From contig JABAKD010000014.1 of NCBI GenBank assembly GCA_012845835.1, positions 558,001-622,000 of the forward strand: a stretch of DNA of 64,000 nt, read 5' to 3'. Source of the stretch: Undaria pinnatifida (taxonomy: Eukaryota; Sar; Phaeophyceae; Laminariales; Alariaceae). Below, in pieces: positions 31,015-41,319 of the stretch. The stretch's first letter is position 1, and every line of letters starts with the position of its first letter. Position numbers and translations under genes: made by a program. Under the pieces are notes generated by a model that saw only the letters and a list, made by a program, of their open reading frames with translations, had not been told where the DNA came from and did not search any database.

Positions 31015-31200
31015 ATACTAAAGCCACCAGCAACTAATTGGGCTATTTTCCAAGTAACGCTGACACTCAACCCTGTGACGAACCGCCGTCTAGACGTCAT
31101 ATACTACATTACTACGAGTACGGAAAATCTGTGTGACTGACGTGATAAAAAAGAGCCGTCTCTTTGCTGACACACTGTTGTTGTGTGTTGGTATGGAATA
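31015..31200 (+). repeat. Repeat V, copy 2
   Basis: Partner of 28793-29085, more diverged. Confidence 0.4.
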
Positions 31201-31224
31201 ACGTTGCGCTTCAACTAAAACATT

Positions 31225-31365
31225 AATTGCTCTTTCATTTAAACATTTAAACCAATTGATCTAAACCAACTGATTTCTAAATCAATCTCAGTTCAACTTG
31301 TAGTTGATTTATTTATTTACATCAATCTCGGTCGAGATCTCGATCAACTTTATCTCGTTGATTTC
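31225..31365. repeat. Repeat U, copy 1
   Basis: AATCAATCTCGGTCGAGATC and TCGATCAACT, with a palindrome TCGAGATCTCGA; matches 33045-33160 (AATCAATCTAGGTCGAGATC). Confidence 0.5.
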
Positions 31366-31984
31366 ACGGGGGGGGGGAAGGGTTGTTGTTTACCCCTCTG
31401 AGCCGTCCGCATAGCGTCTGCCCGTCATGCCATCCCCCCACAAGACCACGCAAAGTCACTGCCTCGTCGTATGACATCTCCTGTGCCTGTTGCACCTGGT
31501 ATATGGTGCTGCTAAGCTGCTATATTGTGAAAAAGCGAGGATTTGCGGCCTGCGGCTCCGTGCATACCCGTAACGGTCGAGGTTGTGGTACGCGTAAAAG
31601 AAAAAGGGAAACGAAGGGTAAAAAGGGATGTATTTGTGGATCTAGTTGATGAAGGTGCCGTTACCTCATATTAGAACTCATTCGTAAGAGCAGCAGCAGC
31701 AGCCGCAGCAGCAGACGCAGGACTCTCACGTACGTGTAACTTCAACCACAGTCGTAGTAGCAGCACCAGCGGCAGCACCAGCAGTTTGACAAACAGTAGG
31801 AAGTATCCAGTATAATATGATATGCATACAATTATTGAATTTCACTTCGAGCTGGTACGAATAGAACAAAAAAAAAAGGCAAGACAAACAAAAATAAGTA
31901 AGTAAAAACATATCGAATACACACCGAGGCTCGAACCCCAAGGGAAGAAAACCAAAAGAATGAAAAAACTGCTGGAAAAGAGGG
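31366..31984. other. No gene recognised
   Basis: A CAG/AGC-rich tract at 31690-31790 and an A-rich stretch at 31860-31920. A B-box-like GGGGTTCGAGCCTCGG is present on the minus strand at 31922-31942, without a matching A box. Confidence 0.4.
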
Positions 31985-32075
31985 TTCACCGCGAGATTCG
32001 AACTGCTGCTCGTGGTAAGAAATGTTCGAGGCTACCCGTCGAGCTACTGCAGTGCAACAACAAGGGCTTATTGCT
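31985..32075 (-). mobile_element. tRNA-like sequence (SINE head)
   Basis: The reverse complement carries GTAGCTCGACGGGTAGCC (A-box-like) and GCAGTTCGAATCTCG (B-box-like) 35 bases apart. The acceptor stem does not pair convincingly, so this is read as a tRNA-derived SINE head. Confidence 0.4.
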
Positions 32076-32139
32076 GGCACAAATGCTTGTATTTTATACG
32101 CACGACTACGCACTTGACATTTCGAAACAGAAATTCGGC

Positions 32140-32350
32140 CACAAAACGTGATTTGGCAGGGGCGGTCATGAAACGAAGCGAGCCCCCGGCAGAGTCGGGA
32201 GGGGCGAGCAAGGTGAGGCATGTTAATGAAAAAGCGCGCCGAGAGGTGGACCTTAGCTCGAGCTATCTCAAAAACGGCTCAAAACCTGGTCTAAATCGCA
32301 CCCTAAGGTTGCTCTCGTGCAACCTCCGCCTAATACTTCATGCGTTTATA
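32140..32350 (+). repeat. Conserved dispersed element S, copy 2
   Basis: Core at 32222-32350 matches 10150-10285 (GGCTCAAAACCTGGTCTAAA identical). The flank 32140-32220 (GGCCACAAAACGTGATTTGG, GAGCGAGCCCCC-like words) has no partner in the window. Confidence 0.5.
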
Positions 32351-33044
32351 CCACAGCGTAGCGTCTGTAAATGCGTAGTAATGCCCACAATGGGCATATT
32401 TCGTTGTCAGATACCCAGACATCGCAAGCGAGGCTGATGGCCTGACCACGCAGCAATTTTTTCAACCCCTCTCGCCAAAAACCAGGGTCTCCTTTGTCAG
32501 TCAAAATCGTTGTCACTGTCAGACCTACCACCGCTGGACGCGGCTCCTCTTGTCTCTCTACTGTTTGTCTGATCGGGCTCCTCATTCGCAGCGCTGTTGG
32601 TTACACGTAGCGACGGACGTGTGTGATACATAGCAGGTCTTGCAGCTACTGCTTGGTCTGTGACTACACGGTTAGATACTAGATGCCTCTTCTCTCCGCA
32701 GGCTCCGTCAAGAAAAATCCTCACACACGGTTAAACTCCGCGAAAAACCAACAGCACCTATTTGCGTTATCGGTGTGAAAAAAAACACTGAACACAATGT
32801 GTCGTGGTAGGTTGAGGCCTGCCTTATGGCCGGCCGATTATTTTGGAAAAACGCCTACGGAACACGCGGCGGGACCATCCCTGCCGACCTCGAGCCCCCC
32901 AAACGGTTGGCTTTAGGGTTATGGTAGGGATCGGGTTCGGTCTGGGTCGATGTGCAAGATAGACATTGACACTACTAAGAGAGTGTGCAGTCATTTTTCT
33001 TTGAACCGACAAAGCAAATAGGGGCTGCCCCAAAATACCAGTAA
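32351..33044. other. No gene supported
   Basis: A minus-strand frame ending at 32497 closes with an acidic GGRSDSDNDFD tail and could be a 3' exon, but no partner exon, acceptor or family was found. Confidence 0.35.
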
Positions 33045-33160
33045 ATCTTGTTGATTTAAATCATCTCAACAGAGATTTGACTTTTGATATAAATCAATCT
33101 AGGTCGAGATCTCGATCAGCTTTTGACCCGAAAGATCAAATCTCGGAGCAACTACTTTTC
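33045..33160. repeat. Repeat U, copy 2
   Basis: Partner of 31225-31365. The end AACACTATTAATAGTGTGG (33174) carries one of the CTATTAATAG palindromes. Confidence 0.45.
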
Positions 33161-33367
33161 AGAGGTGAGATGCAACACTATTAATAGTGTGGAACTGTTT
33201 TCTTCGTTTCTTTCAGTATCATAGTAGTTTAAGAGGCCAGAGAACTGCAGAGGGTGACCGCCGAAGGGGGGGAAGGCACGGCGGCGGGGCCCTTGGTATT
33301 TGCAAGTCGCCAGTTTGCGCCTATAATCAATCATGGGCTTTGTCCGCCACATATATTACACAAGGGA

Positions 33368-33740
33368 TTACACAAGGGTTCCGCTCCGCGGGCGGCGTCA
33401 GCCGCCCGCTACAATCGCGCAAGAAAGATTGTGTGCACCAAAAAGGGAAGGGGGCATATAGAAGAGGCCCATGGCTTCGTGCGCCTACTAGGTAGCGATT
33501 TGATCATGCCAAGAGCTACTTGTGCAGAGCTGATTGCCCTGTGCTGTGTTGCGTGCTAGCTGGCGATGTCACATTCTGATCGGCAATACGGGCGCAATTC
33601 ACGAAAAAAAAAGAAAAAAACATGAAGAGCGCCGAGAGAGGACAATCAATGAAGAAAGCAAGAAGACAACTATTAGCACACACGTACATACCGGTACCTG
33701 GTACCTGGTACTTCGCATGATACCTCATGGTACTGCTGTA
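33368..33740 (+). repeat. Dispersed repeat D, copy 2
   Basis: Starts CAAGGGTTCCGCTCCGCGGG with the hairpin GCGGGCGGCGTCAGCCGCCC, then AAGAGGCCCATGG, TGCCAAGAGC, TGTGCAGAGCTGATTGCCCT, and ends in a GGTACCTGGTACCTGGTACT zone. Confidence 0.7.
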
Positions 33741-33790
33741 TCGTCACTTCTTACTTTTCAGGTCAACTCGTGAGAGGTTTTACCCTCGCG

Positions 33791-34050
33791 ACCTTTTGGA
33801 CAAGCCGTGGTCACAGGTGTCTCTCCTTCCCCCGGTACGTGCCTTCATATTCCCGCTTTTCAGCATTTCTTCATGCTCGTCGGTTTCATCGATTTTTGCT
33901 CAACTCACAACTCACGCTCCCGCACTATCCGCTAGTCTGTTCTTTGTACGCGCGAAAAAATCCGTACGGGCTCTAGTACGCACTCGGGAGGACTCGAACC
34001 TGCAACATTGACTTATAAATAGTAGGGGCGAGATTCACCTGCTACTCTAC
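33791..34050 (-). mobile_element. SINE-1 copy e (diverged subfamily)
   Basis: Minus-strand head with B box GGTTCGAGTCCTCC and a drifted A box; the 3' block CACGGCTTGTCCAAAAGG is conserved. The body has drifted and differs in length from copies a-c. Confidence 0.6.
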
Positions 34051-34127
34051 TGCTGCCTGCAGGATATGTATCTTAGTCGCAATTACCGCCGCTGCTGTTT
34101 AGATATGGACAGCTGCTGTACAACTTG

Positions 34128-34240
34128 ACTTCTGGCGAGAGATGCGATAATATCTTCAGGGAGTCTGTGGTGAATGTTAAACGTTAGACACACAGACCCT
34201 AACCCAACCCTGGCCCCGCCCCTACCATTTTTTTTTCTTC
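34128..34240 (+). repeat. Repeat R, copy 1
   Basis: GGCGAGAGATGCGATAATAT, CTTCAGGGAGTCTGTGGT and an ACCCTAACCCAACCCTGGCC block, also found at 38985-39040 and 39553-39690. Confidence 0.45.
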
Positions 34241-34384
34241 TAGCGCTGTGTACTGTGTAGCGTGCCTTCACCCCGCCTGCTGGCGAGTTTATGTAACTTA
34301 CGAGTATTACGTGCTAGGCACGTTATATCTCCCTTGCTTCATTTTCTGTTTCTCTTATTTTCTCTTCATTGTTGATGCACTTCT

Positions 34385-34577
34385 TGTCTCCTCCGATTTT
34401 ATTAAATTGGTTTGGTTTCCTGGATGGCATGCCGTGTAGTCGGTTTAAGCTGCAACTCTTCAAAGGTGTGTACCAGCATGGGCCTGGCACGTACGTACGC
34501 TGACTTCCAAATTCATCTCTATTTTTTCGGAGGATGCATGACTTAAGCTTCACTTATGGTATGTACGTGTGTCACAC
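34385..34577 (+). mobile_element. Retroelement P, copy h, cut by repeat D
   Basis: GTGTACCAGCATGGGCCTGG, CACGTACGTACGCTGACTTC and a CATGACTTAAGCTTCACTTA block match P upstream of its 3' end (compare 61370-61480). The (AAC)n end is missing; repeat D starts immediately after. Confidence 0.5.
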
Positions 34578-35060
34578 ACGTGTTCCGCTCCGCGGGCGGC
34601 TGACGCCGCCCGCTTCGCTCGCGCAAGGAAGATTGCAACTAAAACATGTACGTAAAGGGGGCAGTAAGAAGAGGCCCATGATTCGGCGCGACTAGCGAAT
34701 GGATAATGCCAAGAGCGGCTTGTGCAGAGCTATTAATAGTTGCCCTGTGCTTGCACTTTGCTGTATGCTTGTTGGCGATGTCAAATTCTGATCGGCAGTG
34801 CGGGTGTAACTTGCGAGGTGAAAGAAACATAAAGACCGAGAGAAGACTATCAACTTTGAAGAAAGCAAAAAACGAGTACAAAATAACGTACATACCGGTA
34901 CCTACCTGGTACCTGGTACTTCGCGTCGTGCACCTGGCACTGCTGTATGTTGGAAAGAAAGCACAGCGCAGCATGAAACAACACCGCACGCAGGGCAACG
35001 CACGGCACCGCACGGCACCGCACGTCGCTGCACTGCTGTGAACTATATATAGCTGTGGGC
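34578..35060 (+). repeat. Dispersed repeat D, copy 3
   Basis: Hairpin GCGGGCGGCTGACGCCGCCC, AAGAGGCCCATGATTCGG, TGCCAAGAGC, then TGTGCAGAGC interrupted by TATTAATA (34731) relative to the other copies, TCTGATCGGCAGTGCGGGTG, and the CACGGCACCGCACGGC tail. Confidence 0.75.
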
Positions 35061-35074
35061 TGAGCTGAGCTGGT

Positions 35075-35625
35075 GGTGCATCTTTATTGTGATTCAACAA
35101 AATGAGAGTAAGTACAGTTAAGCATTCACCACGGCACAGCACGGCACAGCATCGCACAGTCGCACAGTACCGCACCGCACGGCAGGGCACGGCAGGGCAC
35201 GGCACGGCACGGCCCGGAACGGCACAGCACGGCGCTGCGCTGCTGAGCTAGCGATGCTGCTGTGCGCTGCTGGGCGGGGGTGAACTGATGATGTGATGAA
35301 CCAAGCTGATATCATCAGGCTGGGACCCCTGGTATGGTGAAAGCTTCCGTACGGCGCGGCGCTGAGCTGGGGGTGCATCTTAATTGTGATGCAACAAAAT
35401 GCGAGTAAGTACAGCGAAGCACTCACCACGGCTCAGCACGGCACAGCACCGCACGCCAGGGCACGGCAGGGCACGCCAGGGAACGGCACTGCACGGCGCT
35501 GCGGTGCTGAGCTGGCGCTGCTGTGCGCTGCTGTGCGCTGCTGGGCGGAGTTGAGCTGAAAATGTGATGAGCCAAGCTGATATCATCAGGCTGGAACCTC
35601 TGGTATAATGAAAGCTTCGTTCAAA
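35075..35625 (+). repeat. Two tandem units of about 280 bp, GCACGGC-rich
   Basis: Unit 1 (35075-35350) and unit 2 (35355-35625) share GGTGCATCTT.ATTGTGAT, GAGTAAGTACAG, CACTCACCACGGC, CACGGCACAGCAC runs and AGCTGATATCATCAGGCTGG. The CACGGC runs match the 3' part of repeat D. Confidence 0.7.
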
Positions 35626-35774
35626 GAAAAGCGGGACCGTTCCGCAAGTACCGAAAGGAGGCGGTGTCCAGGTAGGATGTGGTATTCCCAAAAAACAGGA
35701 GTTTTAAACAGAGGGGAAGCGAAAAAATCAACTTCCCCAAAATCAGGATTTTTAAACTTGAATTGTGTCAAAAA

Positions 35775-35930
35775 TAAAAGATAAAAAGCGGTGAGAAGCG
35801 CTGTTTCAGGCATCCGAGCCCGCTCCGCCGCCCGGGGAGGAGAATGTCTCGAAATAGTGTGGAAAGCGAAAAAAATGGAGGCCTCTCAGGGCCTCTCAGT
35901 AGATCGATATTTGTAAGTAGTTGTACAAGG
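35775..35930 (+). mobile_element. SINE-2 body fragment
   Basis: GCGGTGAGAAGCGCTGTTTC, GGCATCCGAGCCCGCTC, GAGGAGAATGTCT, AAAAAAATGGAGGCC and GATCGATATTTGTAAGTAG, joined directly to repeat D at 35928. Confidence 0.6.
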
Positions 35931-36362
35931 GCTCCGCTCCGCGGGCGGCTGACGACGCCCGCTACGCTCGCGCAAGGAAGAATGCAATTAAAACATGTTA
36001 CGGGGGCAGAAAGAAGAGGCCCATGATTTGGTGCGAACAGCGATTTGACAATGCCAAGAGCTGCTTGTGCAGAGCTAATTGCCCTGTGCTGTGTTGTGTG
36101 CTTGCTGGCGGTGTCACGCTCTATCGGCAGTACGGGTGAAAATTGCGTGGGGGCAAAAACATGGGGACCAAGAGAGATCAAATGAAGAAAAAGCAAGAAG
36201 ACGGGTATACAACACGTATACCTGGCACTGCTGTATGTTCGAAAGAAAGCACGGCGCAGCACGACACAGCATCGAAGCGCAGGGCAAAAGGCACGGCACC
36301 ACACCGCACGGCACCGCACGGTGCTGCCCTGCGCTGCTGAGCTACATATAGCTGGGCTGGGG
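35928..36362 (+). repeat. Dispersed repeat D, copy 4
   Basis: CAAGGGCTCCGCTCCGCGGG with hairpin, AAGAGGCCCATGATTTGG, TGCCAAGAGC, TGTGCAGAGCTAATTGCCCT, and an end CCGCACGGCACCGCACGGTG. This is the uninserted reference for 34731. Confidence 0.75.
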
Positions 36363-36445
36363 AGTCACCGACCTGTATCCTTCACGAGGGTATAGTTTTT
36401 GGTCGATCTCACAGCTGAAGGGTATGTTTTCATATTTCTAATATA
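36362..36445 (+). repeat. Dispersed repeat J, copy 5 (internally deleted)
   Basis: GGGAGTCACCGACCTGTATC then TTGGTCGATCTCACAGCTGA and TTTTCATATTTCTAATATA; the middle part is missing compared with the reversed copy at 63360-63530. Confidence 0.5.
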
Positions 36446-36544
36446 GCTGGGCTGATGTGAGCTGGGCGTGCATTGTGATTCAACAAGGTAGCATTTGGTA
36501 TGTACAAACCTGGTGTAGTAGTACCGGTACGTGTTATTGAACTT

Positions 36545-37400
36545 TGAAAATTTGAAATGTAAATCTAAGAAGCGCTGAGAAGTGCTGTTTCAGGCATCCG
36601 AGCCCCCGCTCAGCCATCCGGAAAGGAGAATATCTTAAAGTTTGTGTGGGAAGCAAAAAAAAGGAGGCCGCTCAGGAAATGCATATTTGTAAGTAGGTCT
36701 ATATGGCTATCCACTAGACCACAGTCACTGTGACTTTATGGTCTAGTGGATAGAGTGTCCGCTTCTGAGTCTGTGGTGTGCGTGGGTTCGAATTCCGGTA
36801 TCATGGGGGGGGGATGATAGATAGGATTATCCAGTAGACCACAGAGTCCCTGTGATTTTGTGGTCTAGTGGGTAGACTGTCCGATACTGAGCCTGGTGTG
36901 CGTGGGTTCGAATCCCCGTGTCATCGGAAAGAAAAAGTGATTCGTGTGGATACCAGGCTCTATTCCCTAGATCGTACCGCCTCGTTATCACTATAATCCT
37001 TCAAGACCATCCTGGCTTCTCGAGGGGCACTCTGAGGTGTTTCTTCATCGTTGACCCTCGAGAGTGTGGTTATGCACACAACCCACCTCGGCCTGTCTCC
37101 ACACCTCCTTGCCCAAAAGATAAACCTGCGAAGGGACTCTCGTCCCACATTCTTACTCATAAAAAAAGCGTTGATAGCATACTCATAAAAAAGGAAACGG
37201 TGAGAAGCGCCGTAACCAATAAAAAAAGCATTTTATAGTAAACTGATGAAAAAAACAGAAACGGTGAGAAGCGCTGAGAAGCGCTGTTTCAAGCATCCGA
37301 GCCCGCTCAGCTGTCCGGAGAGGAGAACGTCTTGAAGTTAGTGAAGGAAGCGAAAAAAATGGAGGCCGCTCAGGAAATCGATACGATTATAAGTAGTTCT
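36545..37400 (+). mobile_element. SINE-2 cluster, plus strand
   Basis: Bodies at 36560-36700 and 37165-37395 (GAGAAGCGCTGTTTCA, CATCCGAGCCCGCTCAG, GGAGGCCGCTCAGGAAAT) and two tRNA-like heads at 36732-36812 and 36847-36926 with A boxes TGGTCTAGTGGATAGAGTG/TGGTCTAGTGGGTAGACTG and B boxes GGGTTCGAATTCC/GGGTTCGAATCCCC. Each head is preceded by an inverted copy of its own start (TATCCACTAGACCACAGTCA, 36715-36734). Confidence 0.7.
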
Positions 37401-37435
37401 ATGTATGCATGCATACCAATTTCGGTGTATTTATA

Positions 37436-37548
37436 TTTTCCCCCCGAGGTGGTGTATATTCTTCCACCCCAGAGTGACTGGAGCCTGTCCTGTGACCACG
37501 GACTTGATTATGCGAGTCGATGTGAGAACAACAAAAACAACCAAGTCT
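37436..37548 (+). mobile_element. Retroelement P, copy c
   Basis: CACCCCAGAGTGACTGGAGC, CTGTCCTGTGACCACGGACT, TGATTATGCGAGTCGATGTG, then AGAACAACAAAAACAACC. Confidence 0.65.
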
Positions 37549-37865
37549 GCGTTCTGCAGATAGACAAAAACTGGTACACATACGAAAGTTTACGGAGATT
37601 GAGTTTTTTTCGCCCGGATCTCCAGGAGGATCCCAAAACAACAACAACAAACTCCCTCGTATCTACACAACTCTGCCCCGACAAAAACCGGCGTGTTGCT
37701 GTACCTGGCACCAGGTATGTACTAAACGTACTGGCCGTAAATATAATTACCTTTGTATTATTAGACAAATAACAAATGGACCTTATATTACCGTCCAGAA
37801 TGGTATGATATTTATGTACCAAGTCGCTGTACGATAAGCTACAAGTGCTGGGAGCCGCATTACAA
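37549..37865. other. No gene recognised
   Basis: Spacer between P copies c and d. Nothing identifiable. Confidence 0.4.
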
Positions 37866-38175
37866 CTACGTGGTACGTGCAATATATACGTGGTAGTCTT
37901 TCTTGGGTGGCAAGCGGTATAGTCGGTTTTTCCTGGCGCGAGTAGTGAGACGTATGCACCAGTATGGACCTGGCACATCGTAGGCTGACTCCCGATTTCA
38001 CTTTTATATGTTTCTGGTAGAGGCATGAATTGCGTCAGCTGTCATATATGCGTGTACCACCTTCGGTTTGTGTATGTTTTTCCCTGGGGTATTCCTCAGC
38101 TCCAGAGTGACTGGAGCCTGTCCTGTGACCACGGACTTGATTATGCGAGTTAACGAGAACAACAACAACAACAAC
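37866..38175 (+). mobile_element. Retroelement P, copy d (longest uninterrupted)
   Basis: ATATACGTGGTAGTCTTTCT, GGGTGGCAAGCGGTATAG, ACCAGTATGGACCTGGCACA, TTTTTCCCTGGGGTATTCC, CCAGAGTGACTGGAGCCTGT, ending in TTAACGAGAAC and six AAC units. It supplies the empty site for the LINE copy at 27205. Element O follows without a gap. Confidence 0.7.
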
Positions 38176-38757
38176 GAGGCAGTAGTACAGCATGTAACTT
38201 ACGTCACTGATTATTGTAGAGTTGGTAGAGTTGTACCCTTCATGGGGCACGAACTCCCCGCAATTTTCAATTTTCAGGCACGGGCGTCGTAGCTGCGCTC
38301 AACCTGTCAGATACCTCGGGAAGACGGGGCGATCATTGATATTTTTATGGCGGTTTTTGGTTCGATTGCTCTTTTTTCACTGCATGCCCGCGGGTCGTCA
38401 CTCTGACAGCACTCCAGGCAGCAGGCGCGTTCGTCTGTGCTCACGATTACCGTGCGGTTTGTACGGTGCAGGCAGCCCAACCGCTGTAGTTTGTAGCCGC
38501 GAGTTGGTTGGTTGTGGGAACGGGGGAACTCCATGCTGAAGTTGAGTGGATACCCGCGGCCATGTGAGTTCAGTTTGTACACTGAATCATTTCACTTGTG
38601 CGCCTTCTTCGTAACGTGCGTTTTAGGCGGAAAAGCGTAGTATTTCCCGGACGAATTTTTATTTCATTTGGCTTTTCGGATCTTCCTAGGGATCCAGCAC
38701 CTTTGTGACCACGGACTCTAGATTTTTTACGAGAGTTAATGTGAGACAACATCTACA
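38176..38757 (+). mobile_element. Retroelement O, copy 2
   Basis: Partner of 21690-22290 and colinear throughout. Ends GTGACCACGGACTCTAGATT ... GAGTTAATGTGAGACAAC. Confidence 0.65.
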
Positions 38758-38819
38758 ACAACCAGTACCAGGTACAATACAGCAGAATACAGCAGTACCT
38801 GATTACGTATGGAGAAACT

Positions 38820-38970
38820 GGAATTTTCCGGACTCGCCCTGGCAGGCACGGGTTTGGGCCGGGCCGGGCCGGCCGGACCAGGCCCACCCCATCAATTACT
38901 GTTTCATGCGAGAACAATATCACGAGTCACGGCCCGGCCCGGTCCATCAACTTTTCATTTTGTGGGCTGC
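38820..38970. repeat. GGCCCGG-rich inverted region
   Basis: GGGCCGGGCCGGGCCGGCC (38858-38876) faces GGCCCGGCCCGG (38931-38942), so the two can pair into a stem. Reminiscent of MITE-1 in layout but different in words. Confidence 0.4.
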
Positions 38971-38984
38971 GGCCCGTCCCCGCC

Positions 38985-39690
38985 CATGCTGGCGAGAGAT
39001 GCGAGGACATTTTCGGGGAGTCCGTGGCACGATATTAAAGCCGGGGGGGAAAAAAAACAAAATATACCGCCTACCATACATATGATAGAGCAGTATAGTG
39101 GAAACTACAGTAATAAATTTATAAAATACTTCGAAGTAGATGTGATGTTTTACCTAGCTCAAAATTCCCCACCTAAAGTATGAATACCAACACTTACCAT
39201 TATAGTGGACAAAAAATAGGACATCTCCCAATAAAAATCACCCATACAGTATATTACGAGTACCAACAACGCAGCTTGCAAAGATGAGTATTGACCTGAA
39301 ATTCGTCGAACTCACGGCTCACGTCCTTGAAAATTAGATGTAAAATAAGACAACCCAAATCCTTACACCAACCCCAACCCCGCCCCTATACTTAGTGTAC
39401 CCGTAAAACTTGGTCCCGAAAAAATACCGCGTTTGTTCTGTTTTCCAAAATTTGGTGGGCCTCAATGACACTCAGACAATAACAACACTGCTGTATTATT
39501 TCAAGATAAATAATGACAATCTGGGTAATTTGTAATTTGTGGCACGAGAAGGCAAGTGCTGTTGAGAGATGCGAGAACATCTTCGGGAAGTGAAGTGTGT
39601 CCCCATAGTCAGACCTAACCCTACCCCCAACCTCGACCCCGACCCTACCCATAGAACCTTGTCCCGAACAAAATCGGCGTTTTTATTTTA
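38985..39690 (+). repeat. Mixed repeats R (two copies) and J copy 6
   Basis: R at 38985-39040 (GGCGAGAGATGCGAGGACAT) and 39553-39690 (GAGAGATGCGAGAACATCTT). J at about 39058-39345, matching 9300-9610 (GGAAACTACAGTAATAAATT, CATTATAGTGGAC, GCAGCTTGCAAAGATGAGTA, GAACTCACGGCTCACGTCCT). The stretch 39370-39690 holds two loose copies of an ACCCCAACC...CTTGTCCCGAA segment. Confidence 0.55.
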
Positions 39691-39974
39691 CTTTTGTTTT
39701 GGTGGAAAATATCAAAAATAGCACAATAAACACATTTTTCATAATAATACGTGCCAGATGAACAGTAACATTTGAATATTGTCTAAGGTACAGTATGGCG
39801 ATCGGGGAATCCGTGGTCAAAGCTGCAGGGCGCCATCGTTGTGGTAAACGACACACGTTTAAAGCATGACACTTACAAGTGGCATAATTATGTCCGAAAT
39901 ATAAGAACATTTGTATACTTCTATTATTATGAACACGTTACTAATATTATCGGACAACATAAATAGTATCTGGT

Positions 39975-40165
39975 ATACTTGCAGATCGATTTTGCGAGTT
40001 CGAGCCCCACGGGACTTTTTCTTGCGGAAAAATAGGCCTGCAGAACGCAGAAAGCGTGTGCATAATTCGACGCGAGTCGCCGACCGAAGGAACCGCTGAA
40101 CTCTTGTCGCGACAAAAGTAAAGGCATGCACCTTGAGTGGGGAGGGGGGACGAGCACGAGTGCCT
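39975..40165 (+). mobile_element. SINE-1 copy h (variant)
   Basis: B box GCGAGTTCGAGCCCCACGG, GACTTTTTCTTGCGG, AACGCAGAAAGCGTG, then CGACAAAAGTAAAGGCATGC. Head start drifted, 3' end missing. Confidence 0.5.
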
Positions 40166-40565
40166 GATGCCCGACAATCAAGTACGAGATGCGCTGTGAA
40201 AAACTACAGGCTCATGTTTATGCCACGCGGTGGTAGACAGGCGGGTTCTCGTGTACTATAGATAGTAGTAGAGAAGTGCGAGGGAATTTCGTAGATCGGG
40301 ATGGCAAAAGAAAAGTTGATGAAAATTGCTGCTACCGGTATACCGGAACGTCACTGAGTCAGGTACAGAAGCAGTAGCACCGGCAATGCCTCTGCTGCTG
40401 CTGCTGCTGCTGCTGCTGCCGGTCAACTGCAATAATACTCCCAACAGCAGTAATAGCAGTGCAGAGAGTCAGCATGCCCTTGGCAGGATGCGCACATAGA
40501 TGGCCGGTAGCACGCGGGATGGGGGGCAGATGTGCGGCATTCCAAGTACAGGGTACCAGGTATAG
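40166..40565. other. No gene recognised; (CTG)n tract
   Basis: Contains a run of about eight CTG units (40392-40417) and TAC/TGC-rich spacer. No gene. Confidence 0.5.
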
Positions 40566-40896
40566 CCGGTCGCCCAGGTGGCGTATCAGGTTATCCTCGA
40601 GTCTGGTATAGGTCAGTTTCGTGAGTTCGAATCCCCCCGAGTGCATTCTCGTATAAATTCGTGGGGACTTTTTCTTGTGCACAAATTGACTTGCGGAAAA
40701 CGCGAGAGCGTGAGATAGCAACACTCGATGAAAACTCGACGAGCAGCGGGATTGCTGAACCCTATGCGCGATAAAAATTGAAGGCGAGAACCGGGGGGAA
40801 GAAGGGACGACACCTGTGCCCACGGCTTGTCCAGAAGCTGGAAAGTACAAGTGTATAAAGAACAAAAAGAAAAAAAAAAAAAAAAAAAAAAAAAAT
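40566..40896 (+). mobile_element. SINE-1 copy c (full length with poly-A)
   Basis: Best SINE-1 copy: head CCCAGGTGGCGTATCAGGTT (A box) and GTGAGTTCGAATCCCCCC (B box), body CGTGGGGACTTTTTCTTGTG, GCGATAAAAATTGAAGGCGA, CCCACGGCTTGTCCAGAAGC and a tail of about 26 A at 40870-40896. RNA polymerase III promoter boxes are in place. The poly-A suggests mobilisation by a LINE that recognises poly-A, not the (AC)n-tailed LINE of this window. Confidence 0.85.
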
Positions 40897-41069
40897 GACC
40901 CACCGCGTCTGGACTATAATATAATCACCATTTGATTTTCATGCAAATATGAAAACGGTCCTTACATATCCGTCCGTAGTTGTAGGCCACAGTCGAGGTG
41001 CCTTGAATGGTGTCTGTCTCCGAACGGAAATTTAAGGATCGTTTGGTACTAACATTACTAACTCCACGA

Positions 41070-41245
<176 letters not shown>

Positions 41246-41319
41246 AGATACGTCCAAAGCGGTACGCGTGTGCATCCTGAGAAAAACAAACTTCAATCTA
41301 CAGCCGTCGTTGGTTGTGT

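Noticed and set aside
32497-32724. 3' exon of a minus-strand gene with an acidic SDSDNDFD end
   Set aside because: Composition is protein-like, but no acceptor with pyrimidine tract, partner exon or family could be found.
40566-40896. Functional tRNA gene
   Set aside because: The head is followed by a repeated body and poly-A and occurs in at least eight places; it is a SINE.
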